In this document: one piece after another, positions 52,001 through 60,902 of the stretch
How the letters are laid out: each line of letters begins with the position of its first letter
Position numbering within the stretch: position 1 is the stretch's first letter
NCBI GenBank assembly: GCA_039105265.1
Contig: JAPFFF010000056.1
Span: 372,001-436,000, forward strand
From: Tritrichomonas musculus
Lineage: Eukaryota; Parabasalia; Tritrichomonadida; Tritrichomonadidae
DNA length: 64,000 bases
Direction: 5' to 3'
Program-made: the position numbers and the translations under genes
Notes under the pieces: generated by a model
The model's database searches: none
Told to the model about the DNA's origin: nothing
What the model saw: only the letters and a program-made list of their open reading frames with translations

Positions 52001-52677
52001 TTAATGTAAATTCATTTAATAATTGTCCCTTTTTGAAACATTTGATTTTCAATGAAACCGTCACTTCTATTCAATTTCGTGAATGGCGACGGTTTGGGAA
52101 ACTTACTGAAATAACGATTCCTGATTCTGTCACTTCGATTCGTTCACTGTCATTTAAAGGTTGTTCGTCATTGAAAAGCATTGTTATTCCTTCTTCAGTG
52201 ACTGAGATTGGAAGCGGAGCTTTCTCTGGTTGCTCGGAATTGGAAGAAATTGTCATCCCTGACTCAATAACAAAGATAGGTAGCCATGCCTTCTCCGGTT
52301 GCCTGAAGCTAGTCAATATTAATCTTCCTACATCCATTACTGATATTGGAAATAACACTTTCTTCTTTTGTTCTGCGTTGAAACAAGTTGAACTTCCTAA
52401 TTCAGTGAATTCAATTAATGATTACACTTTCTATAATTGTTCTCAATTAGAAAAAGTGACGATTCCTCCATCTGTTACTTCGATTGGTAATTACGCATTC
52501 TTGGGCTGTTCTGAATTAAAACAAATCGTGATACCTAGATCAGTTGAAAGTGTAGGTGATTACGCTTTTAGCGGTTGCTCTTCGTTGAATTTGAAGGAAA
52601 TTCCTTCATTTGTACAGTCTGTTGGGGAAAATGTCTTTTTTTCTTGCGAATCAAGTCGGAAATGCAATATTCAATAG
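49015..52677 (+). CDS. Protein kinase fused to a coiled coil and BspA-like LRR array
   Basis: 1220 residues. Kinase domain about 9-275: glycine loop IKSGSYGRVYSV, lysine in AAKVIEF, catalytic loop HRDLKPANILL, DFGLSK, then GTPIYMAPEVL and DVYSFGILMYEV. These features, including the HRDLKPANILL loop, fit the tyrosine-kinase-like (TKL) group and predict an active enzyme. A short coiled coil spans about 320-390. A beta-rich segment near 460-520 (VSIEIKYPSSMFQECYD) is also found in the BTB-like pseudogene at 34120. BspA-type LRRs (about 23 residues, CSSL.EI.IPSSV) run from about 545 to the end. BspA LRRs are usually surface or adhesion modules, so their presence behind a cytosolic kinase suggests intracellular protein binding here. 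Confidence 0.92.
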   Translation: MSKYEIDIKDFKIINPIKSGSYGRVYSVQNKKTKKYYAAKVIEFDTEESEYKKNINREVGIMIKLRHPTLIKFIGYSLRDFNGLPNVTILMGLAKNGSLDDLIQKAQKSLANPDYNDTARQIILVGIARGMMFLNLHQAIHRDLKPANILLDENYHPHISDFGLSKFYQVGNSFRQSKPCGTPIYMAPEVLADEPYGVKADVYSFGILMYEVVTDTPAYATLTEGKMINFETFKRKILNNYRPEFKYPIKEPLKRLIEQCWRKNPKERPTFESIFKKLAFNAEDDQEIDIFSKEKNKYFLENVDVNELEKYVYEVTKEEEVPAEVMKHVQELKRKNAKYKKKIISLKETNQILIEERDDMKQKIHDLSKMIDDLKKRVSTTETKVSIDEFNSLHSDSQRSTLIDVIKSSTASVATQNLKNLLNLLHFLNRFEKLASSSTLIQIPTATKEEGSIYILKGFQKVNKVHLLFPATKFLFDNNTLNSPKLINLLAAFKSVSIEIKYPSSMFQECYDMILDIQNTKLSNSLIAVFVTKTRVLPESFKNYSEVNSVRIDSSVASIGQSAFSNFSLLKEVMIPSSLKIIRSSAFLNCSSLKEIVIPSSVTSIEKCVFSGCSSLEEIIIPSSVSVIHKSTFFNCSSLKKVTIPNSVTIIEESAFSGCSSLEEIIIPSSVSVICESTFFNCTSLTNVLVPNLLTKIESNAFSGCSSLEEISLPSTVSQIGDHSFEYCSSLKQIIIPSSISEISEYSFSGCKAIEEIIIPDSVTKICEYCFSGCSSLNEINIPASVSLVDNYAFRGCSQLERITIDPIQTQFTSSSFQNCFILNQLTISPSVTSIQQNFFQKFDKFVKVTIPSSVTTIGPQAFKGFTLLKQIAIPPSVVFIDDYAFYECTQLSQLTMDPYRTRITNNSFQNCPSLNHFAFDPSITSIIQFELNQIGNLIEITIPPSVTEIKPYSFNELTSLTSIVVPPSVAEISENAFFGCSKLTEITIDPYQSHVNVNSFNNCPFLKHLIFNETVTSIQFREWRRFGKLTEITIPDSVTSIRSLSFKGCSSLKSIVIPSSVTEIGSGAFSGCSELEEIVIPDSITKIGSHAFSGCLKLVNINLPTSITDIGNNTFFFCSALKQVELPNSVNSINDYTFYNCSQLEKVTIPPSVTSIGNYAFLGCSELKQIVIPRSVESVGDYAFSGCSSLNLKEIPSFVQSVGENVFFSCESSRKCNIQ

Positions 52678-52799
52678 TATTTATTTATTTAGTATTTATT
52701 TTTTTTTTTTTTCTTTATCTAAAATTTATAGATTTTGGTTGTTGTTATTTTTTTCTGAATTTATTTGGTCAAAAATTTGGTTTATTGAATTATATCGAA

Positions 52800-53987
52800 A
52801 TGACAGCCGTTAAACATCCATTCGAAAACTTTGATGCACAGAAATTTCGTAGATTTAAAACAGATAAAATTATAGAAGCTTCTAAATACAGTGTTTTTAG
52901 GTTTTGTCAAACGACTGTTAATCCCACGAGTCATCCTCATCCTCCGTTACCCCAAGACCCTCGTCCATATGCAATTCCAGCACATTCGAGATGGTTTTCA
53001 TTTAAAAAAATACATCCAATTGAAAGAGCTGAATTTCCAGAAGTTGCGGATCCAGATGAAGCAAAAGAATATAAAAGAATTAGAAATAAAGCTATTAAAG
53101 TTTTTCGTCTTTATCCAAATCAAGAAATTACTACAGCTACTATTCGTCATTTCGAAGGAGGCGATTTTACCAAAATATGTAAAATTCATCAGTTTTTATG
53201 TTTATGGGGACTCATCAATTTTACTCCATGCTTTGCTTCAAATCAGCCATATCCAATTGATGCTCGCCTTGTCAATGACTACTCGAAAATATTCGATGAT
53301 ACAAGTCATCCCCTTAATGCAAATCCAAATCAAATGAGTACTCAGCAGCATATTGACGTTCAATGTACAATATGTAAAACTCCTTGTGGAGAAGGGCATT
53401 ATTGCTCAAGAAAATATCCAGGAGTTGTGATATGTCCACAATGTTTTTCGCATCAAAATACACTTAATCAACTCGAAATACCGCATTCTGTATTTGAATT
53501 TCGAACGCTTCCAGCTAAACTTCAATTTGAAATCAACCAAATGAGAAATCAGCAACGCCCAGGGACTCAACCTCAGCCGAAGCCTCAAGATGATGAATTA
53601 AAAATCATTAATAGCCTTGCCACTGAAGAAGAGAAGACCCGTCCAAAGTTCAAAGAAGATTGGTCACAGATCGCTTCAAAAACTGAAGCAAAATCGCCTC
53701 TTGACTGTTTAATTCTCTTTCTTAGAGATTCTTTAGGCGATGTTTCTCGTAATTTAAGACTCACTAATCACGAGTTTGGTGACGAAAATCCAGTTCTTGA
53801 ACTTCTCGAATTCGTTGAAAATGACGAAAACAATCAAAGCAATGAAAATCTTGAGTTTTTTGATCAACAAAATAATGATAATAGCTTACCAACTTTACAT
53901 TATATGGATAACTGGAATGAAATCGAAGATGAACTTACAAAAGCAGAAGACGAAATTAAGGAAGATTTTTCTCTTATTTCTTCCTGA
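52800..53987 (+). CDS. SWIRM-domain chromatin remodelling subunit (SWI3/BAF155/RSC8-type)
   Basis: The frame is open from 52575, but that part overlaps the preceding gene and codes for a Phe-rich stretch. The natural start is the ATG at 52800, giving 395 residues. SWIRM domain at about residues 55-150: RWFSFKKIHPIERAEFPE, RNKAIKVFRLYPNQEITTAT, FTKICKIHQFLCLWGLINF. A cysteine-rich CTICKTPCGEGHYC...CPQC module near 190-220 fits the ZZ/zinc finger seen in SWI3/Rsc8. The C-terminus is acidic (ENDENN...). No SANT domain was recognised. Such proteins are core subunits of SWI/SNF-class remodellers in the nucleus. Confidence 0.85.
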   Translation: MTAVKHPFENFDAQKFRRFKTDKIIEASKYSVFRFCQTTVNPTSHPHPPLPQDPRPYAIPAHSRWFSFKKIHPIERAEFPEVADPDEAKEYKRIRNKAIKVFRLYPNQEITTATIRHFEGGDFTKICKIHQFLCLWGLINFTPCFASNQPYPIDARLVNDYSKIFDDTSHPLNANPNQMSTQQHIDVQCTICKTPCGEGHYCSRKYPGVVICPQCFSHQNTLNQLEIPHSVFEFRTLPAKLQFEINQMRNQQRPGTQPQPKPQDDELKIINSLATEEEKTRPKFKEDWSQIASKTEAKSPLDCLILFLRDSLGDVSRNLRLTNHEFGDENPVLELLEFVENDENNQSNENLEFFDQQNNDNSLPTLHYMDNWNEIEDELTKAEDEIKEDFSLISS

Positions 53988-54372
53988 TTAAGTTTTTTTT
54001 TTGAGTTATTTCAAATTTATAATAAACATGATAATATTATTTTGTCATAATAATATATTTATTGCATTTTCATATTATAAACTAATATTGTATTTAGTTC
54101 CTTATTCTCTAAAATATTAACTTTTTGTCTACAATTATTTGTATTATTACAATTTTTTCATTTGAATAAAAAAATTTTTAAAAAATTTTTATTTTCTATT
54201 AAAACCCGTTTTTTAATTGAAAGAAGTGCTTTATATGCATTCTAAATATGTTAATAATATAATATTATCAATGAAAAAAGTATTACTAAAAAAACAGTTT
54301 TTTTTTGTGTCGGTTTATAAAATTTTTGACTACATTTTGAATATATCAAGCAAACCTTCTTAAAAATTTGAC
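53988..54372. other. Intergenic stretch without recognised features
   Basis: AT-rich with no gene; it would hold the 3' end of the SWIRM gene and the promoter of the phosphatase. Confidence 0.5.
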
Positions 54373-55437
54373 ATGAAAATTTTCATTTTTATGAAGGATG
54401 ACTCTATACGCGAACTCATTAGATCTACTCTTTTTGGCTTAAAAAGTACCAAAACACATTGCTTTCCAAATGAATCGGTATTGAGGAGCCTAATATCGGA
54501 TGCAAAGAAGATTTTTAAAGAAGAAGATTTTTGTGTCATGATTAAAGCGAAATGCGTTGTTGTTGGAGATATTCATGGAGATATCTTTTCTTTAATTAGA
54601 ATATTTGAAACAATGGGCTTTCCACCTGACACACATTACCTTTTTCTTGGAGATTATGTTGATAGAGGGCATTACTCCATTGAAGTTATGACATTGCTCT
54701 TATCTTTAAAGGTTTTGTACAAAGATTCAATCCATTTAATTAGGGGCAACCATGAAACTAGAAGTCTCACAATGTCTTATGGGTTTTATGACGAATGCTT
54801 ATCAAAAGCGAACGAAGATGTCTACAATGACTTCATTGATCTTTTTGATGAGCTTCCACTTGTTGCACTTCTAAACGGAACAATATTTTGCACGCATGGT
54901 GGTATTTCTAAAATGGCCCAAGATATATGCAAAATAATAATGTTATCAAAGCCAAAGCAAGGCGATAAGCGTAAGAAAAGGCAAATTGTTCATGATTTAT
55001 TATGGAGTGATCCAAGTATTTCTACAGATTTTTTTAGTGATAATGATCGTGGAAGTAATACATATGTATTTGGTGAAAAAGCTCTTGACTCATTTCTTTC
55101 GAAAAATGGTTTAACATGTCTTATTCGTGGTCATCAAACATGCACAAATGGATATGATCAGCCATTCGGAAATGGCAAATGCTGGACAGTTTTTAGTTCA
55201 GCTGATTACTGTGAAACTTGGAATTCTGCAGCTGTATTGGTCGTCGAAGGCAATAACGTTAAAGAGCCTGTTATCTTTGATCCAATTACAGAAACAGAAA
55301 TAAAATCTCACAGATTTATTCTTCCTCAAAGTCTTCTCTCTTTTGAGGTACCTCAATTACAAATTAACCCATTTATTTGTGATATATCTTTATTCGACGA
55401 ACTTGATCTCAATTTGCTCGTCGATTTTTCTTTGTGA
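54373..55437 (+). CDS. Ser/Thr protein phosphatase, PPP family (PP1/PP2A-like)
   Basis: 354 residues with all signature motifs: GDIHGD (about 59-64), GDYVDRG (about 91-97), RGNHE (about 122-126), LLWSDPS, and THGG (about 173-176). A RGHQTC...FSSADYC region follows near the C-terminus. The histidines and aspartates that bind the two metals are present, so it should be active. Residues 1-55 form a divergent N-terminal extension, and the loop IMLSKPKQGDKRKKRQIVHD is longer and more basic than in PP1. It sits with PP1/PP2A-like enzymes but does not match one subtype. Confidence 0.92.
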   Translation: MKIFIFMKDDSIRELIRSTLFGLKSTKTHCFPNESVLRSLISDAKKIFKEEDFCVMIKAKCVVVGDIHGDIFSLIRIFETMGFPPDTHYLFLGDYVDRGHYSIEVMTLLLSLKVLYKDSIHLIRGNHETRSLTMSYGFYDECLSKANEDVYNDFIDLFDELPLVALLNGTIFCTHGGISKMAQDICKIIMLSKPKQGDKRKKRQIVHDLLWSDPSISTDFFSDNDRGSNTYVFGEKALDSFLSKNGLTCLIRGHQTCTNGYDQPFGNGKCWTVFSSADYCETWNSAAVLVVEGNNVKEPVIFDPITETEIKSHRFILPQSLLSFEVPQLQINPFICDISLFDELDLNLLVDFSL

Positions 55438-55439
55438 AA

Positions 55440-56900
55440 TATAGGATAATGTTTTTCACAAAGTATTTTTCTTTATATTTTTTTTTGCGCAATTATAAGT
55501 ATAGATGACGAATATAATTGTGTACGGCTTTTTGTAATTATCAGTTGATTGATTTTAATATCAAGCTTTATTGATTTCGAAAAGTTATAATTATATTGAT
55601 TTCCAAATGTTTTTTAGTAATTGTTGAATTTATTGATTATAAGGATATTAGTTCAAATTGTTTTGAATTCCAGTTTTATTCTTTGTCATTTAATAAATTG
55701 GATTATAGGTGTTGTTCGCAATTAATTTGAATAAGTCGCTTTTTTTACAATATTCAAATTGCAATTTTTGCAACATTATTCAAATTGATTGTATTTACTG
55801 TTAGTTTGCTGCCAGTTTTTTCAATCTATTTTTGGTTAATATCAAATTCGTTAACTGCTATTTAATAATTAATGTTAACAATCTAGTGTTGACCAAATAA
55901 ATGAAATTTGGCTATTAATAAATATTTTTTTTGACAAATAACACAATAATTTCCTAAAACTATTATGTGAAATCAATAATTAGCACTCAGTATAATTTGA
56001 ATGTACCGGTTCAAAAAGCAAATTTCTGTTTAGATGACTTAAAAGTTTATCTACTTCAAAAATGATAAATATATGATTACCCAAACCTGAAAAAAAAAAA
56101 AAATACTCTAGTAATCTAATCAGAAATATGCTTCAGAGGTCATTCATCTTATATTTTTTTTTATTCAATCAACTCTGTCAAAAATTCTCACCTTTATTTA
56201 ATTGCAAAAGAGAAACGATTCTTACCATGTTTAGATTCTAAAAGGTGATGAACAAGTTTGTAAAATAATAGAAAACTTCAATTACAGAAAGTTGCGCAAA
56301 TCCAATCAATGCAGATAATTGAGATAGAAGAGCATTATTGTTTATTATTGTATGAGTATTTTAATTTTTATAATATATTATTACTATTATGAGGATTATA
56401 TTAGCAAAAGTTGATATTAATAAGAAAATTGTTTGTCAAATGTCATGAAAATTAATCATGCATTCAACAATTGCTTACTCTGTGATGGTCTTTAATATTA
56501 TTATTTTTTAATATTAGAAAAAAAGGTATTCTTTTGAAGAAGAAGAATTACTATGCTAATCAAAGATAAAGAAAATGGCTGAATGTTCTATTAATTTTTC
56601 CCATTGCGAATTTATGCAAAATATCATGTATTTGTTTTTTCATGTGGTTTTTTCTTTAGCATATATTTTAATTAAATATGTCAAAGAACTAAAAATATGT
56701 TTTTATTATTTGTTATTTTTATTATTATTGTTGTTCAAAGTTTGATGCTAAGGATCTTTAGGACTCTACGAATTCAAAAAGTGAATAAATTGAAACTTTT
56801 TGAAATAAAGGAGGAAATAAACTACACAATTTTTTTAAAAAAATAATACCTGAAATTGTATAAATGAAGATTTCTTTGATATAGAAAACGTGATTGAACA
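55440..56900. other. AT-rich non-coding region
   Basis: No convincing gene. TTCAAAAAGT (56772-56781) and its complement ACTTTTTGAA (56794-56803) form a 10-bp hairpin. The stretch may be decayed transposon sequence, since a transposase relic follows. Confidence 0.5.
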
Positions 56901-57059
56901 AGCGGAAAAGCTTAGAACTCTATGGTTTAGGAATTCACATCATTTTTTATTTTATTGTAATTGTTATGAAATCATTTTGGAAATGGAAACACTTTACAGA
57001 AGCCAAGATATTACACGAAACAAGGTTATCCAAATCAAAATCAATTAAATTCAGAACTT

Positions 57060-57840
57060 AAAACTCTACCAAACCTAGAAATTTACAAAATTAATGTTTG
57101 CACTCCTGCATAGATAGATTTTTTTACAAGAACTTTATTTCCAATATGGAATTGTATAAAGCTAGCGCTCTGATTTTATTCTGAAGAAATAAGGCTCCAA
57201 AAAAAATTCTTTCAAAAAAATATTTGTAACAAATGGTATGCAATGTGGTATCGTTCCAGATGAAATAAAAACGGCTCACATCACAGCAATGGGCTACTGT
57301 AATGTAATCCATATCAAAATGCTACTGTTCATTGTGTTCAACTCTTTAGAAAAAACTGCCGCAGAATCTTAAAGAATTTGCAGAAAATGACCAGGCATTC
57401 CTTTCAACTAGCACTTCCGAGTGGGTGACGAGAAATGCATTTCTTGCATTTATAGTTTGCTTTATTAATTCTTTATCCATATACAGATTTCATTTCGGCA
57501 ACTCATACAAAAATGTGAAAGCTATCCTAATAATGGATGGTCATAAATCTAGAGAATGCCTGTTAGCTCTAAAGCTTCTAAAAAAAAACAACATTGTATG
57601 TTTTATTTTGCCTGCTCATACGTCTCATTTGACCCAATTATTTGATTTTAGTGTAGGTTCTCATTTTATTCATTTTTCGTCAATTTTTTAAAAATTTTTT
57701 GGAAGAATTTGACTCTTCTATGAAAAGGCAGCATTAACAGCTTGGAACAATATTTATCTCACAAAAAAAGCTTTTGAAAACATAGTTTTAAGTATACCAA
57801 TTTAAATGCAAACACTTGATCTTGGGCTATTCTGCATAAT
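57060..57840 (+). mobile_element. Pogo/Tc1-like (DDE_1) transposase relic
   Basis: The clearest block, about 57.50-57.66 kb, reads AILIMDGHKSRECLLALKLL and CFILPAHTSHLTQLFDFSV. This is the DDE_1 signature around the second aspartate of pogo/CENP-B-like transposases. Pieces in the other frames nearby fit the flanking parts: an earlier stretch around 57.12-57.30 kb and AALTAWNNIYLTKKAFEN at about 57.73-57.79 kb. Multiple stops and frame changes show a decayed DNA transposon. Terminal repeats were not found. Proline/serine-rich coding remains at 58.19-58.34 kb may be its C-terminal tail. Confidence 0.65.
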
Positions 57841-58492
57841 AAGAAGATATGAAATCAATTTCAGAAATGAAAACACATTCTTAAATCATTGAAATCCAAT
57901 TTTGAAAATTGAACAAATTCTCTTAAGAAGTTGCATCTAAAATTGTAAAAAATCAATCACATCAGCAAGTATAATTATTCTTTATACTGTTGTAAGTAGA
58001 CAAGCAAATCAATGCTTAATTCGGTTATTTCATTCTGCTCTTATATAAAAGCATATGAAATTGGATATATGCCAAATTTGATTTATCAGTAACTATTAAT
58101 GAATTCATGAATTTAATCTTGGATAGTATGTTAACAGACTAAGATAGCTAGAGAGATTTATGAATATAATTTTCCATCTTCTCCTTTGTATTATTCTCAA
58201 GAATTTCGACAAGAATTCGTCATCTCGTCCCAAGAACCACTCGCACCACAACCAAACTTGAATCGAATCTATGCTCCAACTTCTCCACTTTCTTCAAGTT
58301 TGAGAATTTTGATGAATTCAAGTCAAATATCCAGTTATAAGATTCATTGGTTGATAGATGTAATGTTTTCCTTCCTTTCAAGTTTATCAGTGGATTGCGT
58401 AATGATCCACGTTTAAGTCCAATAAGTGGATATTTCTTAGAGAAATAAGTAAGTATTATAATATCAAATATTCATTTCATTTTTCTTTATAG

Positions 58493-58899
58493 GAAAGAAA
58501 ATTACTAGACCATACAAACGAAAAGATATTAAAACTGTCATTTATTCTAATGAAATCACCAATTGTCAAATTGATGTTATTGAACCGAGACAAGGTCAGG
58601 TTGCTCAGCCGCAAGGTAATAAAAAAGTAAAGGATTTTTCTCTTCTTCTAACTACGCAATTAACATGTTCTGTTTTTTGGGGTTTAGTATTTATACTACA
58701 AGGTAATGCACTCAGTCAAATCATATTACAACAAAACGGTTCAATGTATGAACCTGTTCAGAACGTTATAATGAGCGGAATTACTTATGCAGGAGCTCCA
58801 CAAGACACATATCGTTTGGCTAGGTGGTTCGATTATAGAGATATAACAAGCCGAGTTAACTGCGAATTGGTTATTATGCAAATTCTCATGGTTCAATAA
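58493..58899 (+). pseudogene. Possible capsid fragment of a CRESS-type single-stranded DNA virus (fossil)
   Basis: One open stretch starts with a basic patch (KKITRPYKRKDIK). It continues beta-rich with NGSMYEPVQNVIMSG, which resembles the strand/loop pattern near the end of jelly-roll capsids of circovirus-like viruses. I recognise this as a pattern only; an alternative is an unknown host or transposon protein. Only part of a capsid would be present, so it is treated as a broken viral remnant of unknown age. No Rep gene was seen nearby. Confidence 0.3.
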
Positions 58900-59026
58900 A
58901 AAAATGCAAATAAATGATCCAAAAATCCAAATGATATATAATATAGTTTTATTTGGTTAGAAAAATTTGTAAGTTTTTTTGTTTACTTATTTATCAATAA
59001 TATTGTGAATTTATTTGGCCAAATTT

Positions 59027-59419
59027 ATGAAAACGATAAAAGTTGCTGCAGCAATTATTCAACATAATGGCAAAATATTGGCCACCCAACGTGGATATGG
59101 TGAATTTAAAGATGGCTGGGAGTTTCCAGGCGGAAAACTCGAGCCAGGTGAAAATTCTGTTGAAGCTTTAAAACGTGAGATTAAAGAAGAATTAGATACC
59201 GATATTGAAGTTGGCGATCTTTTAGACACAATTGAATATGATTATCCAAAGTTTCATCTTTCAATGGACTGCTATTTATGTACATTAAAGTCAAACAATA
59301 TTGTCTTAAAAGAGCATGAAGCCTCCAAATGGCTTAGCATTGATGATATCGATAGTATAAATTGGCTTCCTGCAGATAAATGTTTGATTCATAAAATAAA
59401 ATCAAAAGTCCAAATTTGA
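59027..59419 (+). CDS. MutT-type Nudix hydrolase
   Basis: 130 residues from the first ATG (59027); upstream the frame offers only a TTG. The Nudix box G-x5-E-x7-REUxEExGU appears as GGKLEPGENSVEALKREI followed by KEELDT, with the catalytic glutamates in place. The N-terminus MKTIKVAAAIIQHNGKILAT, the QRGYGEFKDGWEFPGG block and overall length fit bacterial 8-oxo-dGTP diphosphatases. The role would be to remove oxidised dGTP and protect DNA synthesis. Bacterial-type compactness and likeness suggest acquisition by lateral transfer; this needs a tree to settle. Confidence 0.9.
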   Translation: MKTIKVAAAIIQHNGKILATQRGYGEFKDGWEFPGGKLEPGENSVEALKREIKEELDTDIEVGDLLDTIEYDYPKFHLSMDCYLCTLKSNNIVLKEHEASKWLSIDDIDSINWLPADKCLIHKIKSKVQI

Positions 59420-59797
59420 ATTTATTCCTCACTTTGCTTTAAGTTTGTTACAAAGAAATTCGGTTTTGAATAATCATTAACTCATTTTAAAATTCTTATG
59501 TTTCGATCTTTTTATTTGATGCTGTATTAATGATACTATTACATTTTGTTTTGACGAATTAATAAATAAATTTCTTCCCGTAAAGAAATAATTATATATA
59601 AAACCTTTAGATTTGGAATATTAAATGTCATTTTTAAATTACTAAACATAGCTTCATAATAAACTGAGCTGATTTCAGAGCAAAACCCATTACTATCTAA
59701 TGCTCTTCTTTTATTTGTTTTTCATTGTTTTCATCAATTCCTGTTATATAAAACTATTCAAAACTTTTTGAATGGATTATAACATTTTTATATATAA
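59420..59797. promoter_or_regulatory. Intergenic region with a palindrome before eIF4E
   Basis: ATTCAAAACTTTTTGAAT (about 59755-59772) is a near-perfect palindrome ending about 26 bp before the eIF4E ATG. It shares the TTCAAAA/TTTTTGAA core with hairpins at 25.5-25.7 and 56.8 kb. Otherwise nothing is recognised. Confidence 0.4.
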
Positions 59798-60361
59798 ATG
59801 ACGAATTTTTTAGCTTCAAAATGGAGTTTACATCTTTTTCATAAAAATCAGAACGATAACAGCAATGAACAGTATGAAAATAATATTCATTTAATCGGAA
59901 CTTTTAATACAGTTCAGGGATTTTGGTCATACTATTCCCATTTAAAGAGACCAAATGAACTCATTATTCCATCTGATTATCATTTGTTCAGAGAAGGAAT
60001 TAGAGCTATTTGGGAAGATGACGTTAACGTTAATGGCGGAAAATGGATGATTAGATTAAAAAAAGGTTTAGCTAGCTATTATTGGGAAAGGTTAATCATT
60101 GCTCTTATTGGAGAGCAATTTCCAGTTGACGTTGTTGGTGCAGTTGTTTCAATTAGATTTCAAGAAGATATTATTAGTCTTTGGAATAAAACCGGAAATG
60201 ATGCCGAAATAAGACATGAAATTTTCCTCGATTTATGTTCTACCCTTGAGCTCCCATCAGATACAAAACTTGAATATAAAAAACACAACGAATCAGTTAG
60301 AGATCATTCATCATTTAAGAACACTGTTCTCTATCAAGCTGGCGGGAACTATCCCTTTTAA
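59798..60361 (+). CDS. Translation initiation factor eIF4E
   Basis: 187 residues with the eIF4E fold signatures. These are WSLHLFHKNQ at the start, GFWSYYSHLKRPNEL, then FREGIRAIWEDDVNVNGGKW with the acidic residue that contacts the cap guanine, and WERLIIALIGEQF. Tryptophans in the expected places (W at KWSLH, GFW, AIWED) can stack on the m7G cap. It binds mRNA caps and recruits the initiation machinery. The N-terminal extension is short, as in other protist forms. Confidence 0.92.
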   Translation: MTNFLASKWSLHLFHKNQNDNSNEQYENNIHLIGTFNTVQGFWSYYSHLKRPNELIIPSDYHLFREGIRAIWEDDVNVNGGKWMIRLKKGLASYYWERLIIALIGEQFPVDVVGAVVSIRFQEDIISLWNKTGNDAEIRHEIFLDLCSTLELPSDTKLEYKKHNESVRDHSSFKNTVLYQAGGNYPF

Positions 60362-60369
60362 ATTAAAAA

Positions 60370-60702
60370 ATGCGATATACAAAATTTAATTATTTTGTCT
60401 ACTCTCTTAAAACGACAATATCCTTGAATATTTTCTTTAAATTTATAAATTATTTGAACCAATCGTGCAAACCAACGTTATTCAAAAATGAGGCTTCCTT
60501 AATTTTGAAGTATTCAGTAACAACAGCAACAAAAAAGCTAGTAATTCTACTTATTTTTCTTATATCAAGTATTACATTAATATATTCCTTTTTTAAGGCC
60601 ATTTTTATCATTCACATTATAATACTTTCAAAATATTTATTTAAATATTCGGGATATATTTGGTGCTATAAACTGTATTCGATAATATTATTACAATTCT
60701 AA
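60370..60702 (+). CDS. Doubtful small hydrophobic ORF
   Basis: 110 residues with an ATG 8 bp after the eIF4E stop. It contains two or three hydrophobic segments (LVILLIFLISSITLIYSFF near the middle). Composition is Phe/Ile/Tyr-rich, as expected for chance frames in AT-rich DNA. No family recognised. Confidence 0.2.
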   Translation: MRYTKFNYFVYSLKTTISLNIFFKFINYLNQSCKPTLFKNEASLILKYSVTTATKKLVILLIFLISSITLIYSFFKAIFIIHIIILSKYLFKYSGYIWCYKLYSIILLQF

Positions 60703-60902
60703 TAATTTTTCAATCGAAAAGCATAATTTTTCCAATAACCTATCTAAATGATTTGATTTTAATAAAAAATATTACATATTTTAAATATGTATTAGATCAA
60801 ATGCTTTTGTATTTATTTTTTGTAATTCAAACATTTTAAATAGTTTATGAAACCCGTTATTACTTATAATTCGTTATTTTTAAAAAATATTCAAAAAATC
60901 AA

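Noticed and set aside
52575-52799. N-terminal extension of the SWIRM protein
   Set aside because: It overlaps the end of the kinase-LRR gene and codes for a Phe-rich chance sequence; the ATG at 52800 directly precedes conserved-looking sequence.
58449-58492. A 44-nt GTAAGT...TTATAG segment that looks like a short intron
   Set aside because: The upstream side is transposon relic with no open frame reaching it, so the match to splice borders may be chance.
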